Counted from the first letter of the stretch, positions 26,228 to 34,163 are shown. The stretch is 64,000 nucleotides of DNA from Nonomuraea sediminis (GCF_018531495.1 NZ_JAHDTI010000004.1:434001-498000); one strand, 5' to 3'. The notes: generated by a model not told the origin, from the sequence alone. A program made the numbers and translations.

Positions 26228-27391
26228 CTAGGGCGGGGTGAGCGTGTAGCGACCAGTGGTGGCGTGCCATTCGAACCCGCCGCCGAGCCACGCGCCGACT
26301 CCCCACAGGAAGCGCTGGAGCTCGAGCGAAGGCACCGACCGCAGCTCGTGGCAGTCGTTCTCGAAGGCGTGCACGGTGTCGTTGTGCAGCTGGATGACGC
26401 GCTCGGCCGCCTCCCTCAGCGAGCAGCCCCGCTCGGCCGCCACCAGCAGGACGAGGTTGCAGTCGGGCGACTCGTCGGCGCTCTCCTTGATCGCCGAGTA
26501 CAGGTCGTTGACCAGCACGGCGGCGGTGCCGGCCCGCATGACGGCGGTGTGGACGCGCCGGGAGTGGAACAGCTCGCTCGGCAGCTCATAGCCGCCCACG
26601 ATGTCGATCAGCGTCATCGAGGTGTAGAAGCTGTCATGCTGCCGCGCGGCCAGGTAGCGCCAGGCGGGCACGGGCTCGTCGCCGCGCCGCCAGGAGGCGT
26701 AGGCGTTCCAGATAGCCCACATCTGGAATGAGGTGTTGCACACGCGCATCCGCTGGGCGGAGGTGGCGTGCCGGGCGACGCGCTCGGTGGCGGAGGTCAG
26801 CGCGACCAGGACGGGATCGGCGCACAGCTGCTCGTCGAGCTGGTCGGTGAACTCGTCGGCGGGCGGCGGCGGGTCCATCGCCGAGACCGCGAGCGCCAGC
26901 CTGCCGCCCAGCAGGTCGGGGTCGGCGCCCAGGTCGGTCTCGTCGGCGTAGTAGTCGTCGCACGCCCACCACGCCGCGTTCATCTGCGCGGCGAGCAGCA
27001 GCCGGTCGGGGTCGTCGGTCTCGGCGTGGGTGAGCATGGCCAGCCGCCCGAACCCGGTCTTGCGGAAGATGTCGATGCGGCCCTCGTGCAGGCCGATCCC
27101 CTCGGCCCAGGCCACGAGCAGCTCGTTGACCTCCTCGCCGAGCCGGTCGTCGACGCGGACCGTGAGCGGGCAGTACAGCGGGGGCAGCGTCCCGTCCCCC
27201 CACGGTCGCGGCGCGAAGACCAGCGGAGCCGCGAGGTTGCGCGCACCCGGCAGGTGCGCGACCCCGCTGCCGAGACCGGTGGGTCCGGACAGCACCCGCT
27301 CGAGTGCCTCAGGAAACAGGGTCACCGATCCTGTGACCTGCTCTGGGGCCGTCGACGGGGAGAGGAGCGAATCCACGGAGGGGGGACGCAT
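26228..27391 (-). CDS. Terpene synthase, probable 2-methylisoborneol synthase, encapsulin cargo candidate
   Basis: This is a 387-residue class I terpene cyclase. The Asp-rich metal motif is DDYYADE (from D145), the NSE triad is NDLYSAIKE (N295, S299, E303), and the C-terminal RY pair is at 381-382, so the active site looks complete. The first 75 or so residues are Pro/Gly/Ser-rich and precede the catalytic fold. In known family 2B encapsulin systems such an extension directs the enzyme into the shell. Third gene of the shell A operon, 22 bases after the GPP methyltransferase gene, which points to 2-methyl-GPP as substrate and 2-methylisoborneol, or the related 2-methylenebornane, as product. 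The exact product cannot be read from sequence. Confidence 0.85.
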   Translation of the reverse strand: MRPPSVDSLLSPSTAPEQVTGSVTLFPEALERVLSGPTGLGSGVAHLPGARNLAAPLVFAPRPWGDGTLPPLYCPLTVRVDDRLGEEVNELLVAWAEGIGLHEGRIDIFRKTGFGRLAMLTHAETDDPDRLLLAAQMNAAWWACDDYYADETDLGADPDLLGGRLALAVSAMDPPPPADEFTDQLDEQLCADPVLVALTSATERVARHATSAQRMRVCNTSFQMWAIWNAYASWRRGDEPVPAWRYLAARQHDSFYTSMTLIDIVGGYELPSELFHSRRVHTAVMRAGTAAVLVNDLYSAIKESADESPDCNLVLLVAAERGCSLREAAERVIQLHNDTVHAFENDCHELRSVPSLELQRFLWGVGAWLGGGFEWHATTGRYTLTPP

Positions 27392-27413
27392 GCCGTACCT
27401 TTCGCGAGTCGGG

Positions 27414-28238
27414 TCAGATGCGGTCGGCGGCGATGAGGAGGTAGTGGAAGCTGCCGTCCTTGTAGGCGCTCAGGAACGCCTCCTCGATGCCGGTGGCGAC
27501 GGAGGACTGGGCGCGCAGCTCCCAGTAGGGGATCGTGGCCTCGGTCAGGTCGATCACGTTGATCGGGACGAGGCGGTTGTCGGCCATCGCCTTGAAGTAA
27601 GCGCTACGTGGGTGGATGTCGCAGATGTAGTGGGTGTTGATCTGGCTGACGGCCTTGGACGGGTGGCCGTAGACGTCGTTGTAGCAGCCGGTGATGCAGA
27701 CGTAGCGGCCGCCGGGGGCCAGGATGCGGGCGTACTCGGCGAACAGCTTGGTCAGGTCGACGTACATCGTGCTCTCGTTGTTCCAGATGCCGTTGAGACT
27801 GCCCGTCTCGAAGCCGGTTTCGAGCATGTTGCGGAAGTGGAAGCGCACCTTGTCGCTCACGCCGCGCCTGTGGGCCTGGTCGTTGGAGAAGTCGACCTGC
27901 TTCTGCGAGATGGAGATGCCGTCGACGTGGCAGCCGAAGCGCTGGTTGGCCATGAAGCTGGTGCCGCCACGGCCCGAACCCGAGTCGAGCAGGCGTTGCG
28001 AGGGTTCGATCACCCCGAGGTGGTCGAGCAGGAGGTCCGCCTGCGCGGTCTCCAGGCGGTGCATCTCCTCGATGATGCGCTCCTCCGGGCCGCCGAGAAC
28101 CGACCAGTCGACCGCGCCGATGCCGTAATGGTGGTGGTAGGTGCCTGACACGTCCCCGAGCCGGAGGTTGACCGGGTTCTCCTCCTTGTTCCAGTAGTCG
28201 GCGATGGAGTGCTGGTACGCGGTGGTCAGGATGGACAT
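27414..28238 (-). CDS. Geranyl diphosphate 2-C-methyltransferase
   Basis: This is a 274-residue SAM-dependent methyltransferase. It closely follows actinobacterial GPP methyltransferases: AYQHSIADYWN and NPVNLRLGDVSGTYHHHYGI near the start, the SAM loop DSGSGRGG (residues 85-92), and WNNESTMYVDL, ITGCYNDVYG and PSKAVSQIN further on. It adds a methyl group to C2 of geranyl diphosphate, the committed step to 2-methylisoborneol. The ATG at 28238 follows GAAAGGAAG. It lies 13 bases after the shell A gene and before the synthase gene, so the three genes form one operon. Confidence 0.93.
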   Translation of the reverse strand: MSILTTAYQHSIADYWNKEENPVNLRLGDVSGTYHHHYGIGAVDWSVLGGPEERIIEEMHRLETAQADLLLDHLGVIEPSQRLLDSGSGRGGTSFMANQRFGCHVDGISISQKQVDFSNDQAHRRGVSDKVRFHFRNMLETGFETGSLNGIWNNESTMYVDLTKLFAEYARILAPGGRYVCITGCYNDVYGHPSKAVSQINTHYICDIHPRSAYFKAMADNRLVPINVIDLTEATIPYWELRAQSSVATGIEEAFLSAYKDGSFHYLLIAADRI

Positions 28239-28251
28239 CGCGGGCTTCCTT

Positions 28252-29616
28252 TCAGGCGATTTCAACCGACTCCAGGACGCCGAGGGCGTCCGGGACCAGA
28301 ACGGCACAGGAGTAGTAGGCGGTGACCAGGTACTGCGCGATCGCCTTGTCGGTGATCCCGAGCCGGCGCACGGAAAGGGAGGGGGCGTACTCGTCGGGGA
28401 TCCCGGTCCTGTGCAGGCCGATCACGCCGCGGTCTTCCTCGCCGGTGCGCATCGCGATGATCGAGGTGGTGCCCTGGGCGGTGATGGGGATCTTGTCGCA
28501 GGGCAGGATCGGCACGCCCCGCCAGGCGTTCACGGTCCTGCCGTCCACCTCGACCGTGCCGGGGTAGACGCCGCGGCTGGTGCACTCGCGGTGGAAGGCG
28601 GCGATCGCCCTGGGGTGTGCCAGGTAGAGCTTGGTCTTGCGGCGGCGGGCGAGCAGGTCGTCCAGGTCGTCGGGGGTGGGCGGGCCCGTGCGGGTGTGGA
28701 TGCGCTGGCGGAAGTCGGCGTTGTGCAGCAGGCCGAAGTCCCGGTTGTTGACCAGCTCGTGCTCCTGGCGCTCGCGCAGCGCCTCGACCGTCAGTCGCAG
28801 CTGCTGGTCGAGCTGGTTCATCGGCTCGCTGTAGAGGTCCGTCACCCGGGTGTGCACGCGCAGGACGGTCTGGGCGGCGCTCAGCTCGTACTCCCTGGGC
28901 GCGGCCTCGTACTCGACGTACGTGCCGGGGATCACGGGCTCGCCGGAATGGCCTGACGACATGTGGATCGCGGCCTCGCCGTACTTGTTCTGCTCGTGCG
29001 TGTGCGCGTTCAGGTACGTCTCGACGTGCGCCCGCAGCGCGGGGGACTGGGCGAGCACCTGCTGGAAGGCCGCGCGTGAGAGCGTCAGCAGGACGACCCT
29101 GGTCGTGGCGCGCACGGTGAAGGGCCACTGCGACTCGGTGACCAGCGCCCTGTCGCCGTAGAACTCGCCGTCGGCCAGGACGCCGAGAGCGACCTCCTGC
29201 CCGTAGGCGCCGGGGCCCGACCTGGTCACCCTGCCGTGCGCGATGAGGTGCACCGCGTCGGCGTCGGTGCCCTGCTCGGCCAGGACCTCGCCCGGCTCGG
29301 CGGTGCGCTGCTCGCATCGGCCGGCCAGCGCGGCCAGCACCTCGGGATCGCCGAACGCGCGCAGCAGCGGCAGCTCGCCCAGCTCCGCGGGTACGACCCT
29401 GGTGACGCCGCCCAGTTGCTCGAAGCTCAGCCGCCCGTCGCCGATCAGGTAGCTGAGGCGCCGGTTGACCCGGTACGCGCCGCCGGGGACCTCGACCCAG
29501 GGCAGCACCTTGAGCAGCCACCGCGGGCTGATCTCCTGCATCTGGGGCGGCGTCTTGGTGGTCGTCGCCAGCTTGCGCGCGGCCTGGGTCCCCAGGCTGA
29601 GCCGGGTATCGGGCAC
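28252..29616 (-). CDS. Family 2B encapsulin shell protein A with inserted cNMP-binding-like domain
   Basis: This encodes 454 residues. The N-terminal arm (LSLGTQAARKLATTTKTPPQ) and the HK97-type body (from about residue 205 to the end, including HTRTGPPTPDDLDDLL and the C-terminal LVTAYYSCAVLVPDAL) match family 2 encapsulins, which assemble into hollow protein shells. Residues about 88-205 form an inserted cyclic-nucleotide-binding-like beta barrel, the mark of subfamily 2B. The usual ligand cassette (FGE-L ... PRxAT) reads YGDRAL ... PFTVRAT, so the phosphate-binding arginine is displaced and cAMP binding is doubtful. GTG start after GAGGTGA. First gene of the methyltransferase and terpene synthase operon. 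Confidence 0.92.
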   Translation of the reverse strand: MPDTRLSLGTQAARKLATTTKTPPQMQEISPRWLLKVLPWVEVPGGAYRVNRRLSYLIGDGRLSFEQLGGVTRVVPAELGELPLLRAFGDPEVLAALAGRCEQRTAEPGEVLAEQGTDADAVHLIAHGRVTRSGPGAYGQEVALGVLADGEFYGDRALVTESQWPFTVRATTRVVLLTLSRAAFQQVLAQSPALRAHVETYLNAHTHEQNKYGEAAIHMSSGHSGEPVIPGTYVEYEAAPREYELSAAQTVLRVHTRVTDLYSEPMNQLDQQLRLTVEALRERQEHELVNNRDFGLLHNADFRQRIHTRTGPPTPDDLDDLLARRRKTKLYLAHPRAIAAFHRECTSRGVYPGTVEVDGRTVNAWRGVPILPCDKIPITAQGTTSIIAMRTGEEDRGVIGLHRTGIPDEYAPSLSVRRLGITDKAIAQYLVTAYYSCAVLVPDALGVLESVEIA

Positions 29617-29655
29617 AGGGTCACCTCAACGGGGGCTCGAGATCATCTATACGCA

Positions 29656-29683
29656 ACGCTACGAGAGATGGACTCAGCGTAAA
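29656..29683 (-). promoter_or_regulatory. Candidate promoter of shell A operon
   Basis: On the minus strand TTTACG (29678-29683) and TAGCGT (29656-29661) are 16 bases apart, about 40 bases before the shell A start codon. The match to consensus is moderate and I did not find a better pair in the 165-base divergent gap. Confidence 0.35.
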
Positions 29684-29687
29684 GCGA

Positions 29688-29735
29688 GGTGTTCCATTAA
29701 TCGGACCCGCACGCTGTGTGTAGCAACGAAACACC
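29688..29735. promoter_or_regulatory. Inverted repeat in shell A/iclR gap, candidate operator
   Basis: GGTGTT (29688-29693) and AACACC (29730-29735) are perfect complements separated by 36 bases, between the putative shell A promoter and the iclR start. Their position suits control of both directions by the IclR-family protein. IclR operators vary greatly, so the assignment is a guess from position and symmetry. Confidence 0.3.
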
Positions 29736-29781
29736 CAGGGTAGTCATGGGTGCGGTAAACGCCGGTCAACCCGGGGGGGAC

Positions 29782-30513
29782 ATGATCGAGATAGTGCAGC
29801 GCCCGGCCGCTCTCGGCAGCCTGGAGCGAGGCATCGAGCTGCTTGACTGCCTGTCCTCACAGGCCAGGCCGATGAGCCTCACCCAACTGTCGCGCGCCAC
29901 AGGACTGCCCAAGACGACCACCCACCGGCTGCTCAGCGTGCTGGAACGGCGCGGCCTCATCCGGCGTTCCGGAGGCGACTATGTCCTGGTCGGCCGGCGC
30001 ATGCCGTTCAGCCGGCGGCTGGTGCTGCCCCACCTGGTCCGCCTGTACGAGGCCACCAGGCAGACGGTGAACCTGGCCGTGCTGCGCGGCATCGAGGCGC
30101 ACTACGTCGAGCGGATCTACGGCGAGAACCGCGTGCGGTCGCGCTCCGACGGCATCGACCGGGCCCCGCTGCACTGCACCGCCGTGGGCAAGGTGCTGCT
30201 CGCCTTCTCCGTCGACCTCAGGGGCGCGGCCTTCCGTGGACCGCTCCAGCGCATGACCGGGCGCACGATCATCCGTCCCGACCTGCTCGACCAGGAGCTG
30301 AAGACGGTCCGGCGGGACGGCGTTGCCTACTCGCGGGAGGAGTTCGTCGACGGGGTCGTGTGCGCCGCGGCGCCGCTGTTCGGCCCCGACGGCGAGGTGC
30401 GCATGGCCATCGGCGTCGCGGCCCCGGCCGCCGGCGTCCCGCTGGGCAAGCTGGGCGGCGCCGTACGGCATGCCGCGGACCAGATGGCGCTGGCACTTCT
30501 CAAGAGCCGATGA
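29782..30513 (+). CDS. IclR family transcriptional regulator of the encapsulin locus
   Basis: This is a 243-residue regulator. The winged helix-turn-helix (LTQLSRATGLPKTTTHRLLS) and the IclR effector domain (HCTAVGKVLLAFS; GVAYSREEFVDGVVCAAAP) are both complete. The ATG at 29782 follows GGGGGG by one base; upstream in-frame starts at 29746 and 29716 would add residues unlike the family. It is transcribed away from shell A and toward the prenyl synthase and shell B genes, 92 bases before the former. Family members sense small acids or aromatic compounds. Here it is the only regulator in the locus, so it probably sets expression of the compartment; whether it activates or represses is unknown. 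Confidence 0.9.
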   Translation: MIEIVQRPAALGSLERGIELLDCLSSQARPMSLTQLSRATGLPKTTTHRLLSVLERRGLIRRSGGDYVLVGRRMPFSRRLVLPHLVRLYEATRQTVNLAVLRGIEAHYVERIYGENRVRSRSDGIDRAPLHCTAVGKVLLAFSVDLRGAAFRGPLQRMTGRTIIRPDLLDQELKTVRRDGVAYSREEFVDGVVCAAAPLFGPDGEVRMAIGVAAPAAGVPLGKLGGAVRHAADQMALALLKSR

Positions 30514-30605
30514 GGTTCCGATTGTCGGAACCCGCGATCGACTTTCCGTACCCGGCACGTAACTTTCTGTTGAGAAGATCGGTTCGGCGGCGAGGGAGGC
30601 CGGCC

Positions 30606-31646
30606 ATGACGGCCGACATCGTTGAGTCCACGACCCGGGAGATCACGGCCGACGTCCGACGGCGCGTCGACGACAGGCTCGCCGCCTTCCTCGACGCCCA
30701 CCCCGTCCCCGTCGCCCATCCGGGCGTCGCCGAGGGATACCGGCTGCTGCACGAGTTCGTCACCTGCGGAGGCAAGCGCATCCGCCCGATCCTGTGCTAC
30801 TGGGGCTGGCGCGGCGCCGGCGGCGACGACGACTGCGCCGCGATCACCGCGGGAGCCGCGCTCGAGCTCTACCACGCCGGGCTGCTCATCCACGACGACG
30901 TCATCGACGGCAGCGTGCTGCGCCGCGGACGCCCCACGGTCCACCGGGCGCTGGCCCGGCGCGGTGAGGTCTTCGGGCACGCCGCCGCCATCCTGCTCGG
31001 CGCGCAGGTCCAGGCCTGGGCGGACGAGCTGCTGTCGGAGGTCGCCGACCCGCGGGTGCGCGCCCTGTTCGACCTGATGCGGGCCGAGGTGCTCGCCGGG
31101 CAGTACCTCGACATCCTGGCCCACCACCGCGAGGATCCCGGCGTCGAGCAGGCCCTGACCGTCATCCGGTTCAAGACGGCCAAGTACACCGTCGAGCGCC
31201 CGCTCCAGATCGGCGGCGCGCTGGCCGGGGCCGGGCCCGAGGTGCTGGCCGCCTACTCGCGCTTCGGCCTGCCGCTCGGCGAGGCGTTCCAGCTGCGCGA
31301 CGACGTGCTCGGCGTCTTCGGCGAGCCCGCCGCGACCGGCAAGCCGAACCTCGACGACCTGCGCGAGGGCAAGCAGACCGTGCTGATCGCCCACGCCGCG
31401 GCGGGCTGCACGCCCGCCCAGCGCCGCGAGCTGCGGCTGTGGCACGGCAACCCCGCGCTCGACGAGGAGCACGCGGCCACGCTGCGGCAGATCATCGCCG
31501 AGACCGGCGCGCTCGCCCACGTCGAATCGATGATCGAGCTGCTGGTCGAGAAGGCGATCCGCGAGCTGCGCTCCAGCCCCGTACACCCCGGTACCCACAC
31601 CGCCATGACCGTGCTCGCCGACGTGCTGACGCGCCGGACCCGCTAA
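30606..31646 (+). CDS. Short-chain polyprenyl diphosphate synthase (probable GPP supplier)
   Basis: This is a 346-residue trans-prenyl diphosphate synthase. It has GGKRIRP, the first Asp-rich motif DDVID (D97, D98, D101) and the second motif, here DDVLG (D232, D233), as in many bacterial enzymes. It condenses DMAPP and IPP in the cytoplasm. Chain length cannot be fixed from these motifs, but the partner methyltransferase and cyclase need C10 geranyl diphosphate. GGGAGG precedes the ATG. It lies 18 bases before the shell B gene. In other family 2B loci prenyl synthases have been proposed as cargo, so both supply and encapsulation are possible roles. Confidence 0.88.
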   Translation: MTADIVESTTREITADVRRRVDDRLAAFLDAHPVPVAHPGVAEGYRLLHEFVTCGGKRIRPILCYWGWRGAGGDDDCAAITAGAALELYHAGLLIHDDVIDGSVLRRGRPTVHRALARRGEVFGHAAAILLGAQVQAWADELLSEVADPRVRALFDLMRAEVLAGQYLDILAHHREDPGVEQALTVIRFKTAKYTVERPLQIGGALAGAGPEVLAAYSRFGLPLGEAFQLRDDVLGVFGEPAATGKPNLDDLREGKQTVLIAHAAAGCTPAQRRELRLWHGNPALDEEHAATLRQIIAETGALAHVESMIELLVEKAIRELRSSPVHPGTHTAMTVLADVLTRRTR

Positions 31647-31664
31647 CAGAGATCGGAGTTGATC

Positions 31665-33011
31665 ATGCCCGACGAGAGCCCGCTGAGCCTCGGTACCAAG
31701 GCCGCCAGGAATCTGGCGACGACCACGAAGACCCCGCCCCAGATGCAGGAGATCACCTCCAGGCACCTGCTCAAGGTGCTGCCCTGGGTCGAGGCCATCG
31801 GCGGCGCCTACCGGGTCAACCGGCGGCTCACCTACCAGCTGGGCGACGGCCGGGTGACCTTCACCAACACCGGCGCCCAGGTCAGGGTCATCCCCGCCGA
31901 GCTGTCCGAGCTGCCCCCGCTGCGCGGCTACGACGACGCCGACGTGCTGGCCAGGCTGGCCACGCTGTTCGTGCAGCGCGAGTACGGCCCCGACGAGGTC
32001 ATCGTCGAGGCGGGGTCACCCGTGAACGAGGTCATCCTGGTGGCCCACGGCAAGGTCAGCAAGATCGGCGAGGGCGCGTACGGCAAGCAGGCCTCGCTCG
32101 GCGTGCTGGCCGATGGCGACCATCTGGGCGATCAGGCGCTCGGCGGCCCCGAGGGCAACTGGGACTACACCGTCAGGACCGTCACCCCGGTCACCGTGCT
32201 GGTGCTCTCCAGGGCCCAGTACGGCGAGCTCATCGACCAGGTCGAGAGCCTGCGGACGCACGTCGCGGGAGCCGCGGCGGACGACCCGGAGATCGCGCTG
32301 GCCTCCGGCCACACCGGAGAGCCGACGCTGCCCGGTACGTTCGTGGACTACGAGCTGGCCCCGCGCGAGTACGAGCTGAGCGTCGCCCAGACCATCCTGC
32401 GCGTGCACACCCGCGTCGCCGACCTGTACAACGAGCCGATGAACCAGACGCAGCAGCAGCTGCGGCTGACCATCGAGGCGCTGCGCGAGCGCCAGGAGCA
32501 CGAGATGGTCAACAACACCGACTTCGGCCTGCTCCACAACGCCGACCTCAAGCAGCGCATCCACACCCGCACGGGCCCGCCCACCCCCGACGACCTGGAC
32601 GACCTGCTGGCCCAGGTGTGGAAGGAGCCGTCGGTCATCCTGGCCCACCCCAAGGCCATCGCCGCCTTCGCCCACGAGTGCAGCGCCCGCGGCGTCTACC
32701 CGCAGAGCGCGGAGGTCAACGGCCAGCACGTGCCCGCCTGGCGCGGCGTGCCGATGCTGCCGTGCAACAAGATCCCCGTCAGTGACAAGGGCGTCAGCTC
32801 GATCATGGCCATGCGCACGGGCGAGCACAACCAGGGCGTCGTCGGGCTCTTCCGCACCGGGCTGGTGGACGAGTACGAGCCCGGCCTGTCCGTGCGCTTC
32901 ATGGGCATCAACGAGAAGGCGATCGTCTCCTACCTGGTCACCACGTACTACTCGGCCGCCGTCCTGGTGCCCGACGCGCTCGCCATCCTGGAGAGCGTCG
33001 AGGTCGCCTGA
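31665..33011 (+). CDS. Family 2B encapsulin shell protein B with inserted cNMP-binding-like domain
   Basis: This is a 448-residue paralogue of shell A, at the far end of the divergent unit. Long identical blocks are shared: LATTTKTPPQMQEI in the N-terminal arm, GGAYRVNRRL, LRERQEHE and RIHTRTGPPTPDDLDDLL. The insert (about residues 90-200) again resembles a cyclic-nucleotide-binding barrel, with LGDQALGGPE where the phosphate cassette should be and no RxAT arginine. Insert and surface loops differ most between A and B. Known family 2B systems form mixed two-component shells, which is likely here. ATG at 31665 after CGGAG; a terminator-like hairpin follows. Confidence 0.92.
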   Translation: MPDESPLSLGTKAARNLATTTKTPPQMQEITSRHLLKVLPWVEAIGGAYRVNRRLTYQLGDGRVTFTNTGAQVRVIPAELSELPPLRGYDDADVLARLATLFVQREYGPDEVIVEAGSPVNEVILVAHGKVSKIGEGAYGKQASLGVLADGDHLGDQALGGPEGNWDYTVRTVTPVTVLVLSRAQYGELIDQVESLRTHVAGAAADDPEIALASGHTGEPTLPGTFVDYELAPREYELSVAQTILRVHTRVADLYNEPMNQTQQQLRLTIEALRERQEHEMVNNTDFGLLHNADLKQRIHTRTGPPTPDDLDDLLAQVWKEPSVILAHPKAIAAFAHECSARGVYPQSAEVNGQHVPAWRGVPMLPCNKIPVSDKGVSSIMAMRTGEHNQGVVGLFRTGLVDEYEPGLSVRFMGINEKAIVSYLVTTYYSAAVLVPDALAILESVEVA

Positions 33012-33022
33012 CCCGGGGACAG

Positions 33023-33073
33023 AGCGATGATCGCGGCCCGAACCGGAGGGTGGGTCATGGCCCGATCATCGCT
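33023..33073. terminator. Bidirectional terminator between shell B and alcohol dehydrogenase
   Basis: AGCGATGATCG (33023-33033) pairs with CGATCATCGCT (33063-33073), and GGCC/GGCC extends the stem inward past a one-base bulge. It fills the 71-base gap between two convergent genes. There is no long T-run, as is common in GC-rich actinomycetes. Confidence 0.7.
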
Positions 33074-33082
33074 CGCCCGTCC

Positions 33083-34117
33083 TCAGGGCAGGATCACCGC
33101 GCGTCCGCGGACCGCCCCCTCGTGGAGCCGCTCGTAGGCCAGCGGCGCCTGGTCGAGGGGGTAGGTCTCGGTGTGCACGGAGATCGCCCCGGCCCGCGCC
33201 AGGTCGAGCACCTCGATCAGCTCGCTCCTGCTTCCCCAGTACGGTGCCCGGACCGACACCTCGTGCGCCAGCGTGCCGAACCCGACCCCGAGGCTTCCGC
33301 CGCCCAGGCCGACGACCACCACGTCGCCCTCGGCCGCGGCGCACGCGCCCGCCAGGGTCACGGTCGACTGGGCGCCCACGAAGTCGAAGACCGCCTCGGC
33401 GCCCCTGCCGTCCGTCAGCCTCCGCACCGCCTGGGCGGACTGCTCGTCCGACGGGATCGCCTCGTGCGCGCCGACCTCGCTCGCCAGCGCCAGCTTGTCC
33501 TCGCTGACGTCCAGCGCGATCACCCGGGCCGGCGACAGGGCGCGCAGCAGCTGGACGGCCAGGTGCCCGAGCCCGCCCGCGCCGATGACGACGGCCGTCG
33601 AACCCGGCACGAGCTTGGGCAGCGAGCCCTTGATCGCGTGGTACGGGGTCAGGCCCGCGTCGGTCAGCGGAACGGCGTGCACCGGGTCGAGCCCGTCCAG
33701 CGGCACCAGGTGCCGGTCGCTGTCGACGAGCAGGTACTCGGCCATGGCGCCCGGCCCGCCCAGCCCCGGCGACATGATCCCGAGCTCCCCGGCGTACAGG
33801 CAGTAGTTCTCCTTGCCCACGGCGCACTTGGGGCAGCGGCCGCACCCCCACGCGCCGTAGACGGCGACCGCCTCGCCCACGCGCACGCCCGTCACCCCGT
33901 CGCCGACCTCGGCGACGGTGCCGGCGCCCTCGTGGCCGAGCGTCATCGGCAGCGGGAACGGGAACTGCTCGGCGGGCCAGCCCATGATCGTGATGTCCGA
34001 ATGGCACACACCGGCCGCGGTCACCCGCAGCAGCACCTGCCCCGGGCCGGGCTCCGGCCGGGGGATGTCGACGACCTCGGGCGCCCTGCCCGATGCCCGA
34101 AACTGGACGGCCTTCAT
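33083..34117 (-). CDS. Zinc-dependent alcohol dehydrogenase
   Basis: This is a 344-residue medium-chain dehydrogenase. The catalytic zinc ligands lie in GVCHSD and GHEGAG, the structural zinc cysteines in CGRCPKCAVGKENYC, and the NAD(P) fold in VIGAGGLGHLAVQ. It interconverts alcohols with aldehydes or ketones. There is no ribosome binding site; AATACT ends seven bases before the ATG, suggesting a leaderless mRNA. It is divergent to a Baeyer-Villiger monooxygenase across 46 bases. Alcohol to ketone to ester is a natural two-step route for the pair. Its substrate might be a terpenoid because of the neighbouring locus, but nothing in the sequence proves it. Confidence 0.88.
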   Translation of the reverse strand: MKAVQFRASGRAPEVVDIPRPEPGPGQVLLRVTAAGVCHSDITIMGWPAEQFPFPLPMTLGHEGAGTVAEVGDGVTGVRVGEAVAVYGAWGCGRCPKCAVGKENYCLYAGELGIMSPGLGGPGAMAEYLLVDSDRHLVPLDGLDPVHAVPLTDAGLTPYHAIKGSLPKLVPGSTAVVIGAGGLGHLAVQLLRALSPARVIALDVSEDKLALASEVGAHEAIPSDEQSAQAVRRLTDGRGAEAVFDFVGAQSTVTLAGACAAAEGDVVVVGLGGGSLGVGFGTLAHEVSVRAPYWGSRSELIEVLDLARAGAISVHTETYPLDQAPLAYERLHEGAVRGRAVILP

Positions 34118-34127
34118 GAGCCCAGTA

Positions 34128-34161
34128 TTGCCGAACAAGATTCTCGAATGCCATTCTGAAT
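34128..34161. promoter_or_regulatory. Promoter and palindrome between alcohol dehydrogenase and BVMO genes
   Basis: For the plus strand, TTGCCG (34128-34133) and CATTCT (34152-34157) are 18 bases apart and end just before the ATG at 34164, so this mRNA would also be leaderless. A perfect palindrome GAATG-C-CATTC (34146-34156), flanked by ATTC and GAAT, overlaps the -10 region. It would suit a repressor controlling both divergent genes. No regulator gene is adjacent. Confidence 0.45.
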
Positions 34162-34163
34162 TT

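Noticed and set aside
26228..29616. Germacradienol/geosmin synthase as identity of the terpene cyclase
   Set aside because: The protein is a single short domain with a GPP methyltransferase partner, unlike the long two-domain geosmin synthases.
29617..29781. Attachment site or mobile-element boundary at the encapsulin locus
   Set aside because: No integrase, transposase, tRNA or long direct repeats are present at either edge.
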